A stretch of 64,000 nt of DNA from Trinickia soli (GTDB taxonomy: Bacteria > Pseudomonadota > Gammaproteobacteria > Burkholderiales > Burkholderiaceae). Position numbers and translations under genes: made by a program. Numbering within the stretch: the first letter of the stretch is position 1; each line of letters starts with the position of its first letter. The notes below the pieces were generated by a model. The model saw nothing but the letters and a program-made list of their open reading frames with translations. It had not been told where the DNA came from and did not search any database. This document shows, in pieces, positions 52,524 through 60,454 of this stretch. Location: NCBI RefSeq assembly GCF_002879855.1, contig NZ_PNYB01000002.1:124001-188000 (forward strand), given 5' to 3'.

Positions 52524-55070
52524 ATGAAAAGCACACGAATCTCCACTGGCACCGAGGGCACATCGAATTGGGACGAACCCGAGAATGTCGCGCCTCGCTC
52601 TCCTTCCGCCCGCTTGCGCGCCGAAGCGCCCGCGGTTAGCGCCGTGCTCGCCGATTTACGGCCGTGGCGTCGGCAGGCCAACACAGGCGGACCGAACTTA
52701 CCTCCGCGGGGATCGGCGCCGCACATGTCCAATGCGAGCCCGAGTGCATCGCGTCGGATCAGTGGGCGAACGGACTCCGATGTCTCGGCGGACTCGTTTC
52801 GCAGCGTGGCCACCCACCTCTCGACCGAATCATCGAATACGACCGGCGCGCCCAGACTTTCGCACGAGCGCATCGTCACGCGAGAGATTTCATTCGCTTC
52901 TCTGACGTCATCGGTCAACGCCATGCCAGAGAACGACGCGGCAGGGGAGCCACCGAATGCCGACGCGGAAGGCATGCCGGCACCGGTTCCGGCTGCCAGA
53001 CGGGAACAACTGCTCGAGGACTACCTAACCGCCACTCGACGCCCGCTCGATCTGGGGCGCGCACTCGCCGCGATCAAGCTGCGATGCGCCGCCGAGGTCT
53101 TTTGCGAGAAAAACGAATGGGCCCGCTTTGCGCCCCGCCTCCCGAAAACAGGCGCAGCGCGACGGCGCTTCGAGGAATTGACCGCCGTCCCGGCGGACGA
53201 ACTCGTCGCGGATGTACAGGCTCATCCTCAGCACTATACGAGGACCCTGCTCACGGACCTCGCCCAATATCATTTGCTGAATGCGCTGAACATCGACATC
53301 GAGCTATATAAGCAAGGCATTCACAAGGCTGGTCTGTACGAAGGACTACACAGCGTCGCGGGGCGCGTTACCACGGTGACGGCCTCGGGCCTCACCGCCG
53401 GCGTCTCTATGATTCCGGGTACCGATCACGCACTGAAGGCCGCTCAAAAGGCCGTCAGAATCCTGGCGCACGAGCTGCCGGCCAATATCGTCAACCCCGC
53501 TTTGACCGGTAGGCTGCGATCGATAACAGACGTCAAGGAAGCATTCAAACGCGTGGGCGGGCAGCCCGTCGTGGCGCCGCAAATCGAACGGAGCCCCGAC
53601 ATGGGAGCGATCGTGCGGTCGCTCCGGACGCAGCGTCGCGAACTGACCCACGCGACAATCCAGTTTCGGGAGGCCGCGCTAACGGAAGCCGGCGGTGGCG
53701 AAGCGATGGGCCCCATGGTCGACGCTTTCCTCGCTTTGCACGACACTGCGGACCGGCAATACAGGCGCCGGATCGGCCTGAATAGAACGCAGACTTACAG
53801 CAAAGGCTGGGGCATGGCGGTGAACGGAGTTGCCGCCGCGGGCGCCGTCGTGACGTCGACCGTGCCCGTCGTTGGACAGATCGCAGGGCCGGCCATACTG
53901 GCGGCCACCGTACCGATGCAGTGGGGAGCGGGCTACCTCGACGAGCGGCGCAACAAGCATCGCTACAACCTGCGCGCGAACACCAAGTGGGGAGACTTCC
54001 TGACCGAAGGCGCGGCGCGCATCCACTTCAGGGATCTGACGACCGAGCACGTTTCGGAAGCTGCGCTCAGACGGTCTTTCACGACCCAGCCGGAAGTGCA
54101 AATCGCCGCCGTTCGTGAGGTATACGAAGACGCACTGGGCGAATGGGTGCAGCAGCATGCGGAGTTGGAGCGGAAAGTTGGCGCCATGGAATCGAGCGGA
54201 ACCACACCCGTCCGCGCGCTGATGCCGCATCGTACGCAGTTGGCGCAACTGACCGAGCAGATCGAACTGGCCAAGCAACACGCGGCTGACTTTGAATCGT
54301 TCGACCCGGCGCGGTGGGCCGCCATCCCTGGAGACAGCCTTATCGGCCGCTGCCTCGACGACCTCAAACAACTCGAGAAAGCGAATCGTCGCGCCCGCCT
54401 TCGGAAGCCTGGGGAAAGCGCGCAAATCGTGCAGCGTTATGTTCAAGCCTTCCATGCCGGCGTATCGACGGGTAGCGCGCTGCCGATCGTCGATGCCTTG
54501 ACGGCAACGGATTCGTCGTATATCACCGACGCACAAGGCCATCAAACACATCATCTGCGCCCGCCTGACGAAGCAGGCGCACTGACCGCAGGCATCGGGG
54601 GCGGCGCAGTGTTCACGGCCGCCACGGGCGAGGTTCGCATGACCAAGGCCGACAACAAGAAGCTGCTGTCGCAAACATACGTAAGCCATCTGCAAACACG
54701 ATTGCATGAAGCACGTTGGGTGTTTCAGGCGGGAGACAAGCGCGTGGACTTGCGCACCACTGCGGGCTATCGCAAGCACGTTCATTCGACGTGGGACGAA
54801 CTCAGATTGCTCGGCCGCGCAGTCGGACACGGCTTGGTGAGCGGACCGGTCGGGCTTGCCAACCTCGTACGTGCGAAATGGTGGCCTCGTGGCGAGTTGC
54901 GTCTCGCGAAGCGTCAGTTGCGCGACAGCCTCGACGCACTCGAACAGGCGGGACTGCCGCGGAACCCACCGCCGGACGGGCGTAGAGCGAACACGCTCTC
55001 AGCCATGAAGGACGAGCTTTACGACTATGCGGCGGTGCGCAGGCATCTGGGCGTGGACGCCGCCGCGTAG
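52524..55070 (+). CDS. Large orphan protein, possible type III-type effector
   Basis: I do not recognise the family. I use ATG 52524 (848 aa), after which the sequence becomes protein-like. Residues 1 to about 160 are Ser/Thr/Pro/Arg-rich and probably disordered. A helical globular part follows. At about 425-460 a hydrophobic hairpin (GMAVNGVAAAGAVVTSTVPV and VGQIAGPAILAATVPMQW) could insert into a membrane. Long helical segments follow. The build resembles large bacterial effectors and the orphan proteins at 8500-10935. No Shine-Dalgarno is obvious. Confidence 0.65.
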   Translation: MKSTRISTGTEGTSNWDEPENVAPRSPSARLRAEAPAVSAVLADLRPWRRQANTGGPNLPPRGSAPHMSNASPSASRRISGRTDSDVSADSFRSVATHLSTESSNTTGAPRLSHERIVTREISFASLTSSVNAMPENDAAGEPPNADAEGMPAPVPAARREQLLEDYLTATRRPLDLGRALAAIKLRCAAEVFCEKNEWARFAPRLPKTGAARRRFEELTAVPADELVADVQAHPQHYTRTLLTDLAQYHLLNALNIDIELYKQGIHKAGLYEGLHSVAGRVTTVTASGLTAGVSMIPGTDHALKAAQKAVRILAHELPANIVNPALTGRLRSITDVKEAFKRVGGQPVVAPQIERSPDMGAIVRSLRTQRRELTHATIQFREAALTEAGGGEAMGPMVDAFLALHDTADRQYRRRIGLNRTQTYSKGWGMAVNGVAAAGAVVTSTVPVVGQIAGPAILAATVPMQWGAGYLDERRNKHRYNLRANTKWGDFLTEGAARIHFRDLTTEHVSEAALRRSFTTQPEVQIAAVREVYEDALGEWVQQHAELERKVGAMESSGTTPVRALMPHRTQLAQLTEQIELAKQHAADFESFDPARWAAIPGDSLIGRCLDDLKQLEKANRRARLRKPGESAQIVQRYVQAFHAGVSTGSALPIVDALTATDSSYITDAQGHQTHHLRPPDEAGALTAGIGGGAVFTAATGEVRMTKADNKKLLSQTYVSHLQTRLHEARWVFQAGDKRVDLRTTAGYRKHVHSTWDELRLLGRAVGHGLVSGPVGLANLVRAKWWPRGELRLAKRQLRDSLDALEQAGLPRNPPPDGRRANTLSAMKDELYDYAAVRRHLGVDAAA

Positions 55071-55078
55071 CAGTATCA

Positions 55079-55116
55079 GGGCGAATACGGCGACGATGGG
55101 CGTGGCGGCAAGGCCG
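55079..55116. repeat. 38-bp direct repeat, copy B
   Basis: This is a second copy of bases 50565-50602 with one mismatch, located 9 bp after the orphan gene stop. Here it is outside any gene and looks like a remnant of the MFS_3 gene. Confidence 0.9.
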
Positions 55117-55210
55117 GCTCAGCCGCTGCTCAACCACGGGGGGTGCGACATTACTACTTGGTTCTAACACTCATTGTCAAAGCCAGATTCAAACGTCGCA
55201 GCGCCAGCCA

Positions 55211-56798
55211 AATAGAAATGTCGTATCTGCTGGTCGGTTTGACCAGCCTGCAGCGTAGAAGGAGGAGGTCTGAACGGGCAGGGCGCGTACGCATCAGGTA
55301 ATGTCGCTTGCTGACCGACGACCCGGCTTGCGAGGTGGCTGATGCGCTTGCACGTTCTGTTGTGCAAGCTGTTCAATCGCCTGATTCAGATCGGCCTGCG
55401 TGAATTGGCGCGGCCGCTTCGTTCCCGGCGCTTTCTCTTTCGCCCGCACCGCAACGCCGTGATTCGTGCGCGAAGGCGAGCCCGCGCGGCGGTCGTCGCG
55501 CTGCGCTTGCAGCGCCTGCGCCACCCGCAGAACATGGCCCAAGTGCTTGTGCTCGACGATCGCGCCGGCATCGACTTCGGCCAGCTTGTCGTACTCGCGA
55601 TACGGCAGCGCCCGGCCGTCCGCACGCAGTTCGATGCGTCCGTCCGGATACTCCCATACTTCCAAGTAGCGCCCGATCAGCTTGCGGTTTGGCGGCGTGT
55701 CATCGAGCAGGTAGAGCACGCGATCGTACTGCACCGTGAGCGCTTTGCTTACCTTGCGCGGCGCGCGCCAGGTCAACAGCACATCGAGATCCTCGTCGGC
55801 GCGCAGCGGCCGGTGTGCATCGAACGCGCTCTTGGGCGGCTTGGCAAAGCGCGTGTTGTAGGCGGCCATGAAGGAGGGCGCATAGGCATTGGCCGCCTCG
55901 ATTGTGCTGATGCCGCGCAGCCGCAGTTCCTTGACGAGCCGATCTTGTAATGTATGGTGTGCGCGCTCCACGCGCCCCTTGGCCGGGCTGCTGTTGGCGC
56001 AGAACGTGTCGATGTTCAGCTTGTACATCGCCCGGCCGAAGTGCGTCACGCCGTCTGCGCCTTTGGTCGTCGGCCGAAACACGCTGGCCTTGTCGCTGTA
56101 AAAGGCCACCGGCTTGCCGTAGCGCTCCAGGTACGCGCGCGTCGCCTCGAAATAGCTGAAGGTCGACTTTGCAGCATCATCAGCCGGCTCGTCGCATCGT
56201 CCACATAGACCAGCAGCGTGCATTGCGGCGCCCGCTGCTCGAACCACGCGTGCTCGCTGCCGTCGATCTGCACAAGCTCGCCGAAACACGCGCGCCGGGC
56301 CCGCGGTTGATAGACCTTGGGCGGGCGCTGCCGGCGCGGTACCCAGAAGCCGGCATCCGTCATGAGCCGTCTGACCGTTTCCTTGGCCAAGCGGATGCCA
56401 TGGCATTCCCACAGCTTCTCGCACGCCAGCGTCGGCCCGAAATCGGCATAGCGCTCCCGGATGATCGTCAACGCACGCAGCGCCAATCCCTCGTCTAGCT
56501 TCCGGTTCCCAGGATTGCCGCGCTTGCGCGACACCAGTCCCGCCGCGCCGCATTCCCGATAGCGCGTTACCAGCCGCTCGACTTGCCGCACTGTCAGGCC
56601 AAGCCGATCCGCAGCTCGGCCTGGCTTAAGACCCAGCTCAACGACTGCCTGGATGACCTTCAATCGATCGAGTTCGCGCATGTTCAGCGTCACGAGTGCG
56701 GCTGGCTTCATAGGCGGCTCCTGCATTCGCGCAACGAGCCGCCAGCTTGCCATCAGTTGCAAAACACGACATTTCTATCTAGCTAGAACACGACATTA
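55211..56798 (-). mobile_element. Degenerate insertion sequence (ISNCY-like)
   Basis: The transposase remnant is flanked by an inverted repeat ATAGAAATGTCGT (55212-55224) and its complement ACGACATTTCTAT (56766-56778). On the right side a second, outer copy-like motif AGAACACGACATT (56785-56797) is present. Exact ends and target duplication are not clear. The element abuts the filamentous prophage. Confidence 0.7.
55294..56711 (-). pseudogene. Frameshifted ISNCY-type transposase
   Basis: The N-terminal frame (from ATG 56711) has helix-turn-helix repeats (GLKPGRAADRLGLTVRQVER). It continues to FGELVQIDGSEHAWFEQRAP, holding the first catalytic Asp. Near 56170 the frame breaks. The remaining frame continues STFSYFEATRAYLERYGKPV, with the second Asp in FYSDKASVFRP and the Glu in SSPAKGRVERAHHTLQDRL. 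The phrase normally joining the two frames appears shortened, so a small deletion is likely. The product is inactive unless frameshifting occurs. Confidence 0.85.
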
Positions 56799-56865
56799 GG
56801 ATATAGCCGCTACAACCTATAACGTTGATAATTCACGCAAAGTTAATTGCTCACTAACGCACCTA

Positions 56866-57162
56866 CTACGCGGCGGAGAGCCCCGCGTACAGGCGATTCA
56901 AGGCATTAGTGAGCATGCGAAAACCCGCTGCGACCATTTCTTTCAGTGGCTTTCGACGGTGCTCTTCGTCGATTAGGATCGTCATCACTTCGGCTAGGCC
57001 GATGCCTGATTCCCGCGCAAGAATTGCTGCCGTCGTGTAGTTCGGAAGCGTCTTGCCCTTCACGTAATTTTCCAGCGTTTTCTGCGGTACGCCCCATGTT
57101 TTGGCGGCTCCGTTGACGCTGCGGCCCTTCAAGGCTTTGGCTATCAGTTCCTGGTAGTTCAT
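56866..57162 (-). CDS. Phage repressor-like HTH protein
   Basis: Start at ATG 57162 (98 aa, NYQELIAKALKGRSVNGAAK). The first 60 residues form a Cro/CI-type HTH: SVNGAAKTWGVPQKTLENYV, then GKTLPNYTTAAILARESGI. A short C-terminal helical part follows. It is transcribed away from the phage structural genes, and three operator-like palindromes lie just upstream. It probably maintains lysogeny. Confidence 0.8.
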   Translation of the reverse strand: MNYQELIAKALKGRSVNGAAKTWGVPQKTLENYVKGKTLPNYTTAAILARESGIGLAEVMTILIDEEHRRKPLKEMVAAGFRMLTNALNRLYAGLSAA

Positions 57163-57181
57163 AGAAAATACCTCCCGCAAG

Positions 57182-57241
57182 TTAGCAAAAAATGGCTAAC
57201 ATCACATCTAAGCCATATTTGGCTAAGCCGAAATTGACTTA
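57182..57241. promoter_or_regulatory. Three 18-bp operator-like palindromes in the repressor control region
   Basis: Sites are at 57182-57199 (TTAGCAAAAAATGGCTAA), 57209-57226 (TAAGCCATATTTGGCTAA) and 57224-57241 (TAAGCCGAAATTGACTTA). All fit a consensus of TTAGCCA-N4-TGGCTAA with one or two mismatches per arm. They lie directly upstream of the repressor start and of the rightward phage genes, as expected for CI-type operators. Confidence 0.65.
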
Positions 57242-57298
57242 GCACTATGTGGCGAAGTCTAACAGGCTTCGGGAAAAGGTAAACCCGGCGCGTCCTGG

Positions 57299-57312
57299 TT
57301 TCGCATGCGAAA
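57299..57312. promoter_or_regulatory. 14-bp palindrome TTTCGCATGCGAAA, copy 1 (parS-like)
   Basis: Perfect inverted repeat in the gap between repressor and early phage genes. Identical to the copy at 58252 and near-identical to 59347, which flank the ParB gene. Confidence 0.65.
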
Positions 57313-57413
57313 GGTTTGTGTAGCTGGCTGCGCTGCTGTCTCTAGCCCTCGGATGGCGCGGCTTTTGGGTGGGCGGCTGTGGTGGCCGTCCACACTTTTT
57401 TAGGATGGGAGTG

Positions 57414-57638
57414 ATGCGTATGACAAGCGTTCGTGTGTTCAACGATCAGCCGTATTTGCATCGTGGGACGGGGGCGTTCTCGTGCATGGGCGAGGCGCTT
57501 TCGGTCGGCGAGCGGTTGGATGCGTCCGGGTATTGCCTCGATGCGGTTGACGTTCTTCCTGGTGGTGCTGCGTTGCGTTTCGAGTCGAGCATGACGGGTC
57601 TGGTGTATGCGGTTGATGATTTTTCTTTTCGGTGGTGA
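57414..57638 (+). CDS. Small phage protein of unknown function
   Basis: From ATG 57414 this encodes 74 aa (TSVRVFNDQPYLHRGTGAFS). Start codons at 57405 and 57420 are also possible. The sequence is a compact mixed fold with no known motif. First gene of the rightward phage unit; overlaps the next gene. Confidence 0.55.
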   Translation: MRMTSVRVFNDQPYLHRGTGAFSCMGEALSVGERLDASGYCLDAVDVLPGGAALRFESSMTGLVYAVDDFSFRW

Positions 57639-57829
57639 CAGTGATTGCATTGCCGTTCGATTTCGAGCCGGTTGTGAGTGAGCATGGTACGCCGATGCCG
57701 CTCGATGTTCGCCGGCCTGACGTGAGCGGTCTGCCTGCGGAAGTCGTGCAAGAGTTGTGCGCATGGTGCGGTGTTGACCGTGCGGGTAGTTGCGGTGCCT
57801 GTAGTGATCTAAGAGCTGTGAAGCGCTGA
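57635..57829 (+). CDS. Small Cys-rich phage protein (two CxxC pairs)
   Basis: A GTG start at 57635 overlaps the previous stop (64 aa); a GTG at 57632 is equivalent. The C-terminal part has CAWCGVDRAGSCGAC, two CxxC pairs seven residues apart, suggesting a small zinc ribbon. Possibly a regulatory or DNA-binding early protein. Confidence 0.55.
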   Translation: MTVIALPFDFEPVVSEHGTPMPLDVRRPDVSGLPAEVVQELCAWCGVDRAGSCGACSDLRAVKR

Positions 57830-57897
57830 GTGCGCATTGATTCGCCCGACATGGGCTAAGACAAACTGTGTAGTAGTCCTAATTTTTTGGAGTCCTT

Positions 57898-58212
57898 ATG
57901 AACAAGCAAAAGTTGACCATCCTGCAAGTTATCAAGCGCGGCGGCATCGCGAAGAAAACCGGCAACGCGTGGGAAATCCACGCAGCGCAATGTGTTCTTG
58001 AACAGAGTTTCGAGGGCGAGACGCAAATCCTCGTCGGGACGATCAATTTGCCGGACCAGTTGAAAGCGATTCAGCCGGGCGATTACCTCGCGGATTTCGC
58101 GTTTTTCCAGTCCATGGAAGGCAAGCTCGAACCGCGCATTACGTCGCTCGTGCCGTTCGGCGTGAGTGGTCCGAAGCCGAAGGCTGGCGCGGGCTTGGGC
58201 GCTCCGGTGTAA
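57898..58212 (+). CDS. Phage single-stranded DNA-binding protein (pV-like)
   Basis: The 104-aa protein has GGAGTCCTT before ATG. Size, small beta-rich sequence (LTILQVIKRGGIAKKTGNAW, then ILVGTINLPDQLKAIQPGDY) and place before the coat genes match gene V-type proteins. These coat the progeny single strand before packaging. The tail is Gly/Ala/Pro-rich. Confidence 0.72.
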   Translation: MNKQKLTILQVIKRGGIAKKTGNAWEIHAAQCVLEQSFEGETQILVGTINLPDQLKAIQPGDYLADFAFFQSMEGKLEPRITSLVPFGVSGPKPKAGAGLGAPV

Positions 58213-58251
58213 CGCTGAGTGTGGGTCGCGCGACTGCGGTGCGGCCCATTT

Positions 58252-58265
58252 TTTCGCATGCGAAA
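58252..58265. promoter_or_regulatory. 14-bp palindrome TTTCGCATGCGAAA, copy 2 (parS-like)
   Basis: Perfect palindrome ending 13 bp before the ParB start. It may be the ParB binding site and may also autoregulate the gene. Confidence 0.7.
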
Positions 58266-58278
58266 TACGGGGATGGTG

Positions 58279-59340
58279 ATGGCGACCAGGGTAAAGAAAG
58301 GCGAAGTGCCTCCGTTGAACGGTGACGTTTTCCCGGCGTCGGATGGTCCGGCGTTGCAGTTCGTGGCGCTCGATGCGATCGAATCGGCGGAGCAAGTGCG
58401 CACGCAGTTCGATGACGCGACGCTCGCTGAGCTGGCGGACGACATCAAGGCGAACGGTGTCTTGCAGCCGGTGCTGTTGCGTCGGCTCGGTGAGGGGCGT
58501 TATCGGTTCATCGCGGGTGAGCGTCGTATTCGCGCTGCGCGTATGGCGGGCCTGTCTGCGGTCCCGGCGCTGGTGGGCGACGTGAGCGATGAGCACGCTG
58601 AGGATATGCAACTGGCGGAAAACATCCAGCGTGAGGATTTGAGCCTGCAGGAGGAAGCGCGGGCGGTGCGGCGGCTGTATGACCGGGTGGGTAAGGTCGA
58701 TCGCGTTGCGCAGCGTGTACATAAGTCTGCGGCGTGGGTGTCCAAGCGGCTCGCATTGACGTATGACGACTTCGATTTGCGCGCGATGAGGCTGCTTCAG
58801 GATGGGGTGACGGAGGACATTGAGTTGCTGCAATGCGTTGCAAAGATTGGTGCGCTTGATCTGCATGCGGCTACCCGGATCGATCATGGCATTCGTGAGG
58901 GGAAGGTGGGCCGCAAAGAGGCTAGGGCGCTGCTGGCGAAGTTGAAAAAGCTGCCGCAAAAGCCGAAGCGTGCGGAGCTTGAAGCGACAGGCGGAACTGG
59001 TTCGGCGGAACCGGAGGGCGGTCCGTCCTTTGACCCCAGGTTGATGCTGTGGGAACTGGTCGATGTAGTGAAGACGGGAGCGGTTGGCTCGATCGCGGAG
59101 GTTGTGTCGGGTCTGTCGGCGGATCATCAGCAAGCGGTGCTTGACGTGTGCCGGGACGATTACGAGTGCGGGGCTGGGTGTGCTGGGCTTGGTGGGCTGG
59201 CGCTGGTGCGGCGCATTGCTCGCTTGCATGCGAGGGAGCATCTGGAGGATTGGACTGTTCCGGCGTTTTCGATGGGCGCGTTCGGGATGGATTTCGATCT
59301 GGGCGGGCTGCTGTCCGAGATTTCGTTAGCCGTGGTCTAA
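58279..59340 (+). CDS. ParB/Spo0J-type CTPase-clamp protein
   Basis: Start at ATG 58279 (353 aa) with a GGGG tract upstream; in-frame ATGs at 58258 and 58273 are possible. The N-terminal domain has ELADDIKANGVLQPVLLRRL and the CTP-binding motif GERRIRAAR (about 80-88). ENIQREDLSLQEEARAVRRL and the HTH VHKSAAWVSKRLALTYDDF follow. A C-terminal part with two Cys and acidic residues may be the dimerisation or a phage-specific domain. It lies between parS-like palindromes. A role in prophage or episome maintenance or gene control is inferred. Confidence 0.85.
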   Translation: MATRVKKGEVPPLNGDVFPASDGPALQFVALDAIESAEQVRTQFDDATLAELADDIKANGVLQPVLLRRLGEGRYRFIAGERRIRAARMAGLSAVPALVGDVSDEHAEDMQLAENIQREDLSLQEEARAVRRLYDRVGKVDRVAQRVHKSAAWVSKRLALTYDDFDLRAMRLLQDGVTEDIELLQCVAKIGALDLHAATRIDHGIREGKVGRKEARALLAKLKKLPQKPKRAELEATGGTGSAEPEGGPSFDPRLMLWELVDVVKTGAVGSIAEVVSGLSADHQQAVLDVCRDDYECGAGCAGLGGLALVRRIARLHAREHLEDWTVPAFSMGAFGMDFDLGGLLSEISLAVV

Positions 59341-59346
59341 GCATAG

Positions 59347-59360
59347 TTTCGCTTGCGAAA
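59347..59360. promoter_or_regulatory. 14-bp palindrome TTTCGCTTGCGAAA, copy 3 (parS-like)
   Basis: The same six-base arms as copies 1 and 2 with TT in place of AT at the centre, 6 bp after the ParB stop. Confidence 0.65.
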
Positions 59361-59374
59361 GGGAGGGCGAGGGG

Positions 59375-59554
59375 ATGCAGAGTTACCCGTTTGATGCGTT
59401 GGATCGCATCGCGCTGCAATTGACGCTGTTGAACGTGATGTTTTTTGGCTGGCTTTTATGCAAGGGCGTGGGGTACGTGTCGGCGGTGGTAGGGCGACGC
59501 GATCCTCCGAAGAAGTTGATTCGTTCGAAGCTGGCCCGGTCGGACGAATCCTAA
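59375..59554 (+). CDS. Small phage membrane protein (59 aa)
   Basis: ATG 59375 has GGGAGGGCGAGGGG upstream, a strong ribosome site. One hydrophobic segment (IALQLTLLNVMFFGWLLCKG) is followed by a basic tail (RRDPPKKLIRSKLARSDES). Size and position next to the major coat gene fit the small minor coat proteins at the phage tip (pVII/pIX type). Confidence 0.65.
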   Translation: MQSYPFDALDRIALQLTLLNVMFFGWLLCKGVGYVSAVVGRRDPPKKLIRSKLARSDES

Positions 59555-59592
59555 TTAGCGGGCCACGTGATAGACCCAAGAGGAAAAAGCAG

Positions 59593-59805
59593 ATGAAGAA
59601 TCTCAAGATGAAATTGGCGGTTGTCGCTGCGGGTGTGGTGGCATCTACGGGCGCGTTCGCTCAGGCGTCGGGCGTTGATGTGACGTCGACCGTGACGGCG
59701 ATCAACAACGTGGTGCCGTCGTTGATCGCGATTGGCGGCGCAACGTTGGCGGTTGTCGTCGTGGCGTGGGGCTATAAGACGGTGAAGGGTTTTCTTGGTC
59801 GTTGA
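59593..59805 (+). CDS. Major coat protein (pVIII-type)
   Basis: The 70-aa precursor has a signal peptide (KNLKMKLAVVAAGVVASTGA) cut after AFA. The mature protein of about 47 aa has an N-terminal part (QASGVDVTSTVTAI), a hydrophobic helix (SLIAIGGATLAVVVVAWGY) and the basic DNA-facing end KTVKGFLGR. This is the classic major coat layout. AAGAGGAAAAAG precedes the ATG, and a terminator follows. Confidence 0.9.
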   Translation: MKNLKMKLAVVAAGVVASTGAFAQASGVDVTSTVTAINNVVPSLIAIGGATLAVVVVAWGYKTVKGFLGR

Positions 59806-59835
59806 GTTGGTGGTTTTGCATTAGCGCGTTTTGAG

Positions 59836-59864
59836 GGCGTCTGGGTGACTGGACGCCTTTTTTT
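59836..59864 (+). terminator. Rho-independent terminator after the major coat gene
   Basis: GGCGTC and GACGCC pair around a 10-nt loop and are followed by seven T residues. A terminator right after the major coat gene is a standard filamentous-phage feature that keeps coat mRNA abundant. Confidence 0.88.
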
Positions 59865-59878
59865 CTGGCGGAGGGTTT

Positions 59879-60082
59879 ATGCGTGTGCGGACAGAGCAGC
59901 AGGTGGCGCGTCGAGCGATGGTGATCCGGCGGTTTCTTCGGTCGGTTCCGCGTCGGCAGTGCATAGAGGTTTCGCTGTTTTGGCTTGGGGCGTATGGGTT
60001 GGTGGCCTGGCTGGTTGGCGCGGTTGTATCGCTGCCGTGGCTGTGTGCGTTTGCGCAGTGGTCGGTTACGCATTCGCGTTGA
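59879..60082 (+). CDS. Small phage membrane protein (67 aa)
   Basis: ATG 59879 follows GGAGGGTTT. The N-terminal half is basic (RTEQQVARRAMVIRRFLRS) and the C-terminal half is one long hydrophobic region (SLFWLGAYGLVAWLVGAVVS). Unknown role; probably a virion or assembly protein. Confidence 0.6.
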   Translation: MRVRTEQQVARRAMVIRRFLRSVPRRQCIEVSLFWLGAYGLVAWLVGAVVSLPWLCAFAQWSVTHSR

Positions 60083-60100
60083 GGGCTGGGGGTGGCATTT

Positions 60101-60367
60101 ATGGCGCTGTCTGCGGTGGTGTGCGGGCCTGGGGGCGTGGCTGGTGTGACTTACGCCTTGGCGGCTGGCCGGGAGATTGGCTGTGGGACTGATTCGAGCG
60201 GTAACGCGCTTTTCTTGCAGGTTTCGACGTTGAGCGATGACCAGCCGGTTATGGGTGGCGAGGTTGTGGGTCTTGAGATTGGCGGGGCGGTTCTTGGCGT
60301 GTTGGCGGTTGCGTGGTGTTTGCGGGTGGTGCGCGATTTCATTTACTCGGATGGGGGTGAGGGATGA
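60101..60367 (+). CDS. Small phage membrane protein (88 aa)
   Basis: From ATG 60101. An N-terminal hydrophobic stretch is followed by a polar loop with two Cys and then a C-terminal TM helix (GGAVLGVLAVAWCLRVVRDF). The stop overlaps the start of a tiny downstream frame. Unknown role, likely minor coat or assembly. Confidence 0.55.
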   Translation: MALSAVVCGPGGVAGVTYALAAGREIGCGTDSSGNALFLQVSTLSDDQPVMGGEVVGLEIGGAVLGVLAVAWCLRVVRDFIYSDGGEG

Positions 60368-60438
60368 TTTGGTTTTATGAGTGCGTGGCGATCGTTGTTG
60401 CGACGTGTTTTGGGGTCGGGTTGATCTTGTTCTCGTGA
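60364..60438 (+). CDS. Tiny phage membrane peptide (24 aa)
   Basis: The ATG overlaps the previous stop (ATGA). The peptide IWFYECVAIVVATCFGVGLI plus four residues is one hydrophobic helix. Minor coat proteins pVII and pIX are of similar size. Coding status rests on coupling and composition only. Confidence 0.45.
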   Translation: MIWFYECVAIVVATCFGVGLILFS

Positions 60439-60454
60439 GTGGTGGGGCTTCGTT

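Noticed and set aside
56800-57300. dif-like or att site for the filamentous prophage
   Set aside because: I looked for XerC/XerD-type arms around a 6-bp centre and found no convincing match.
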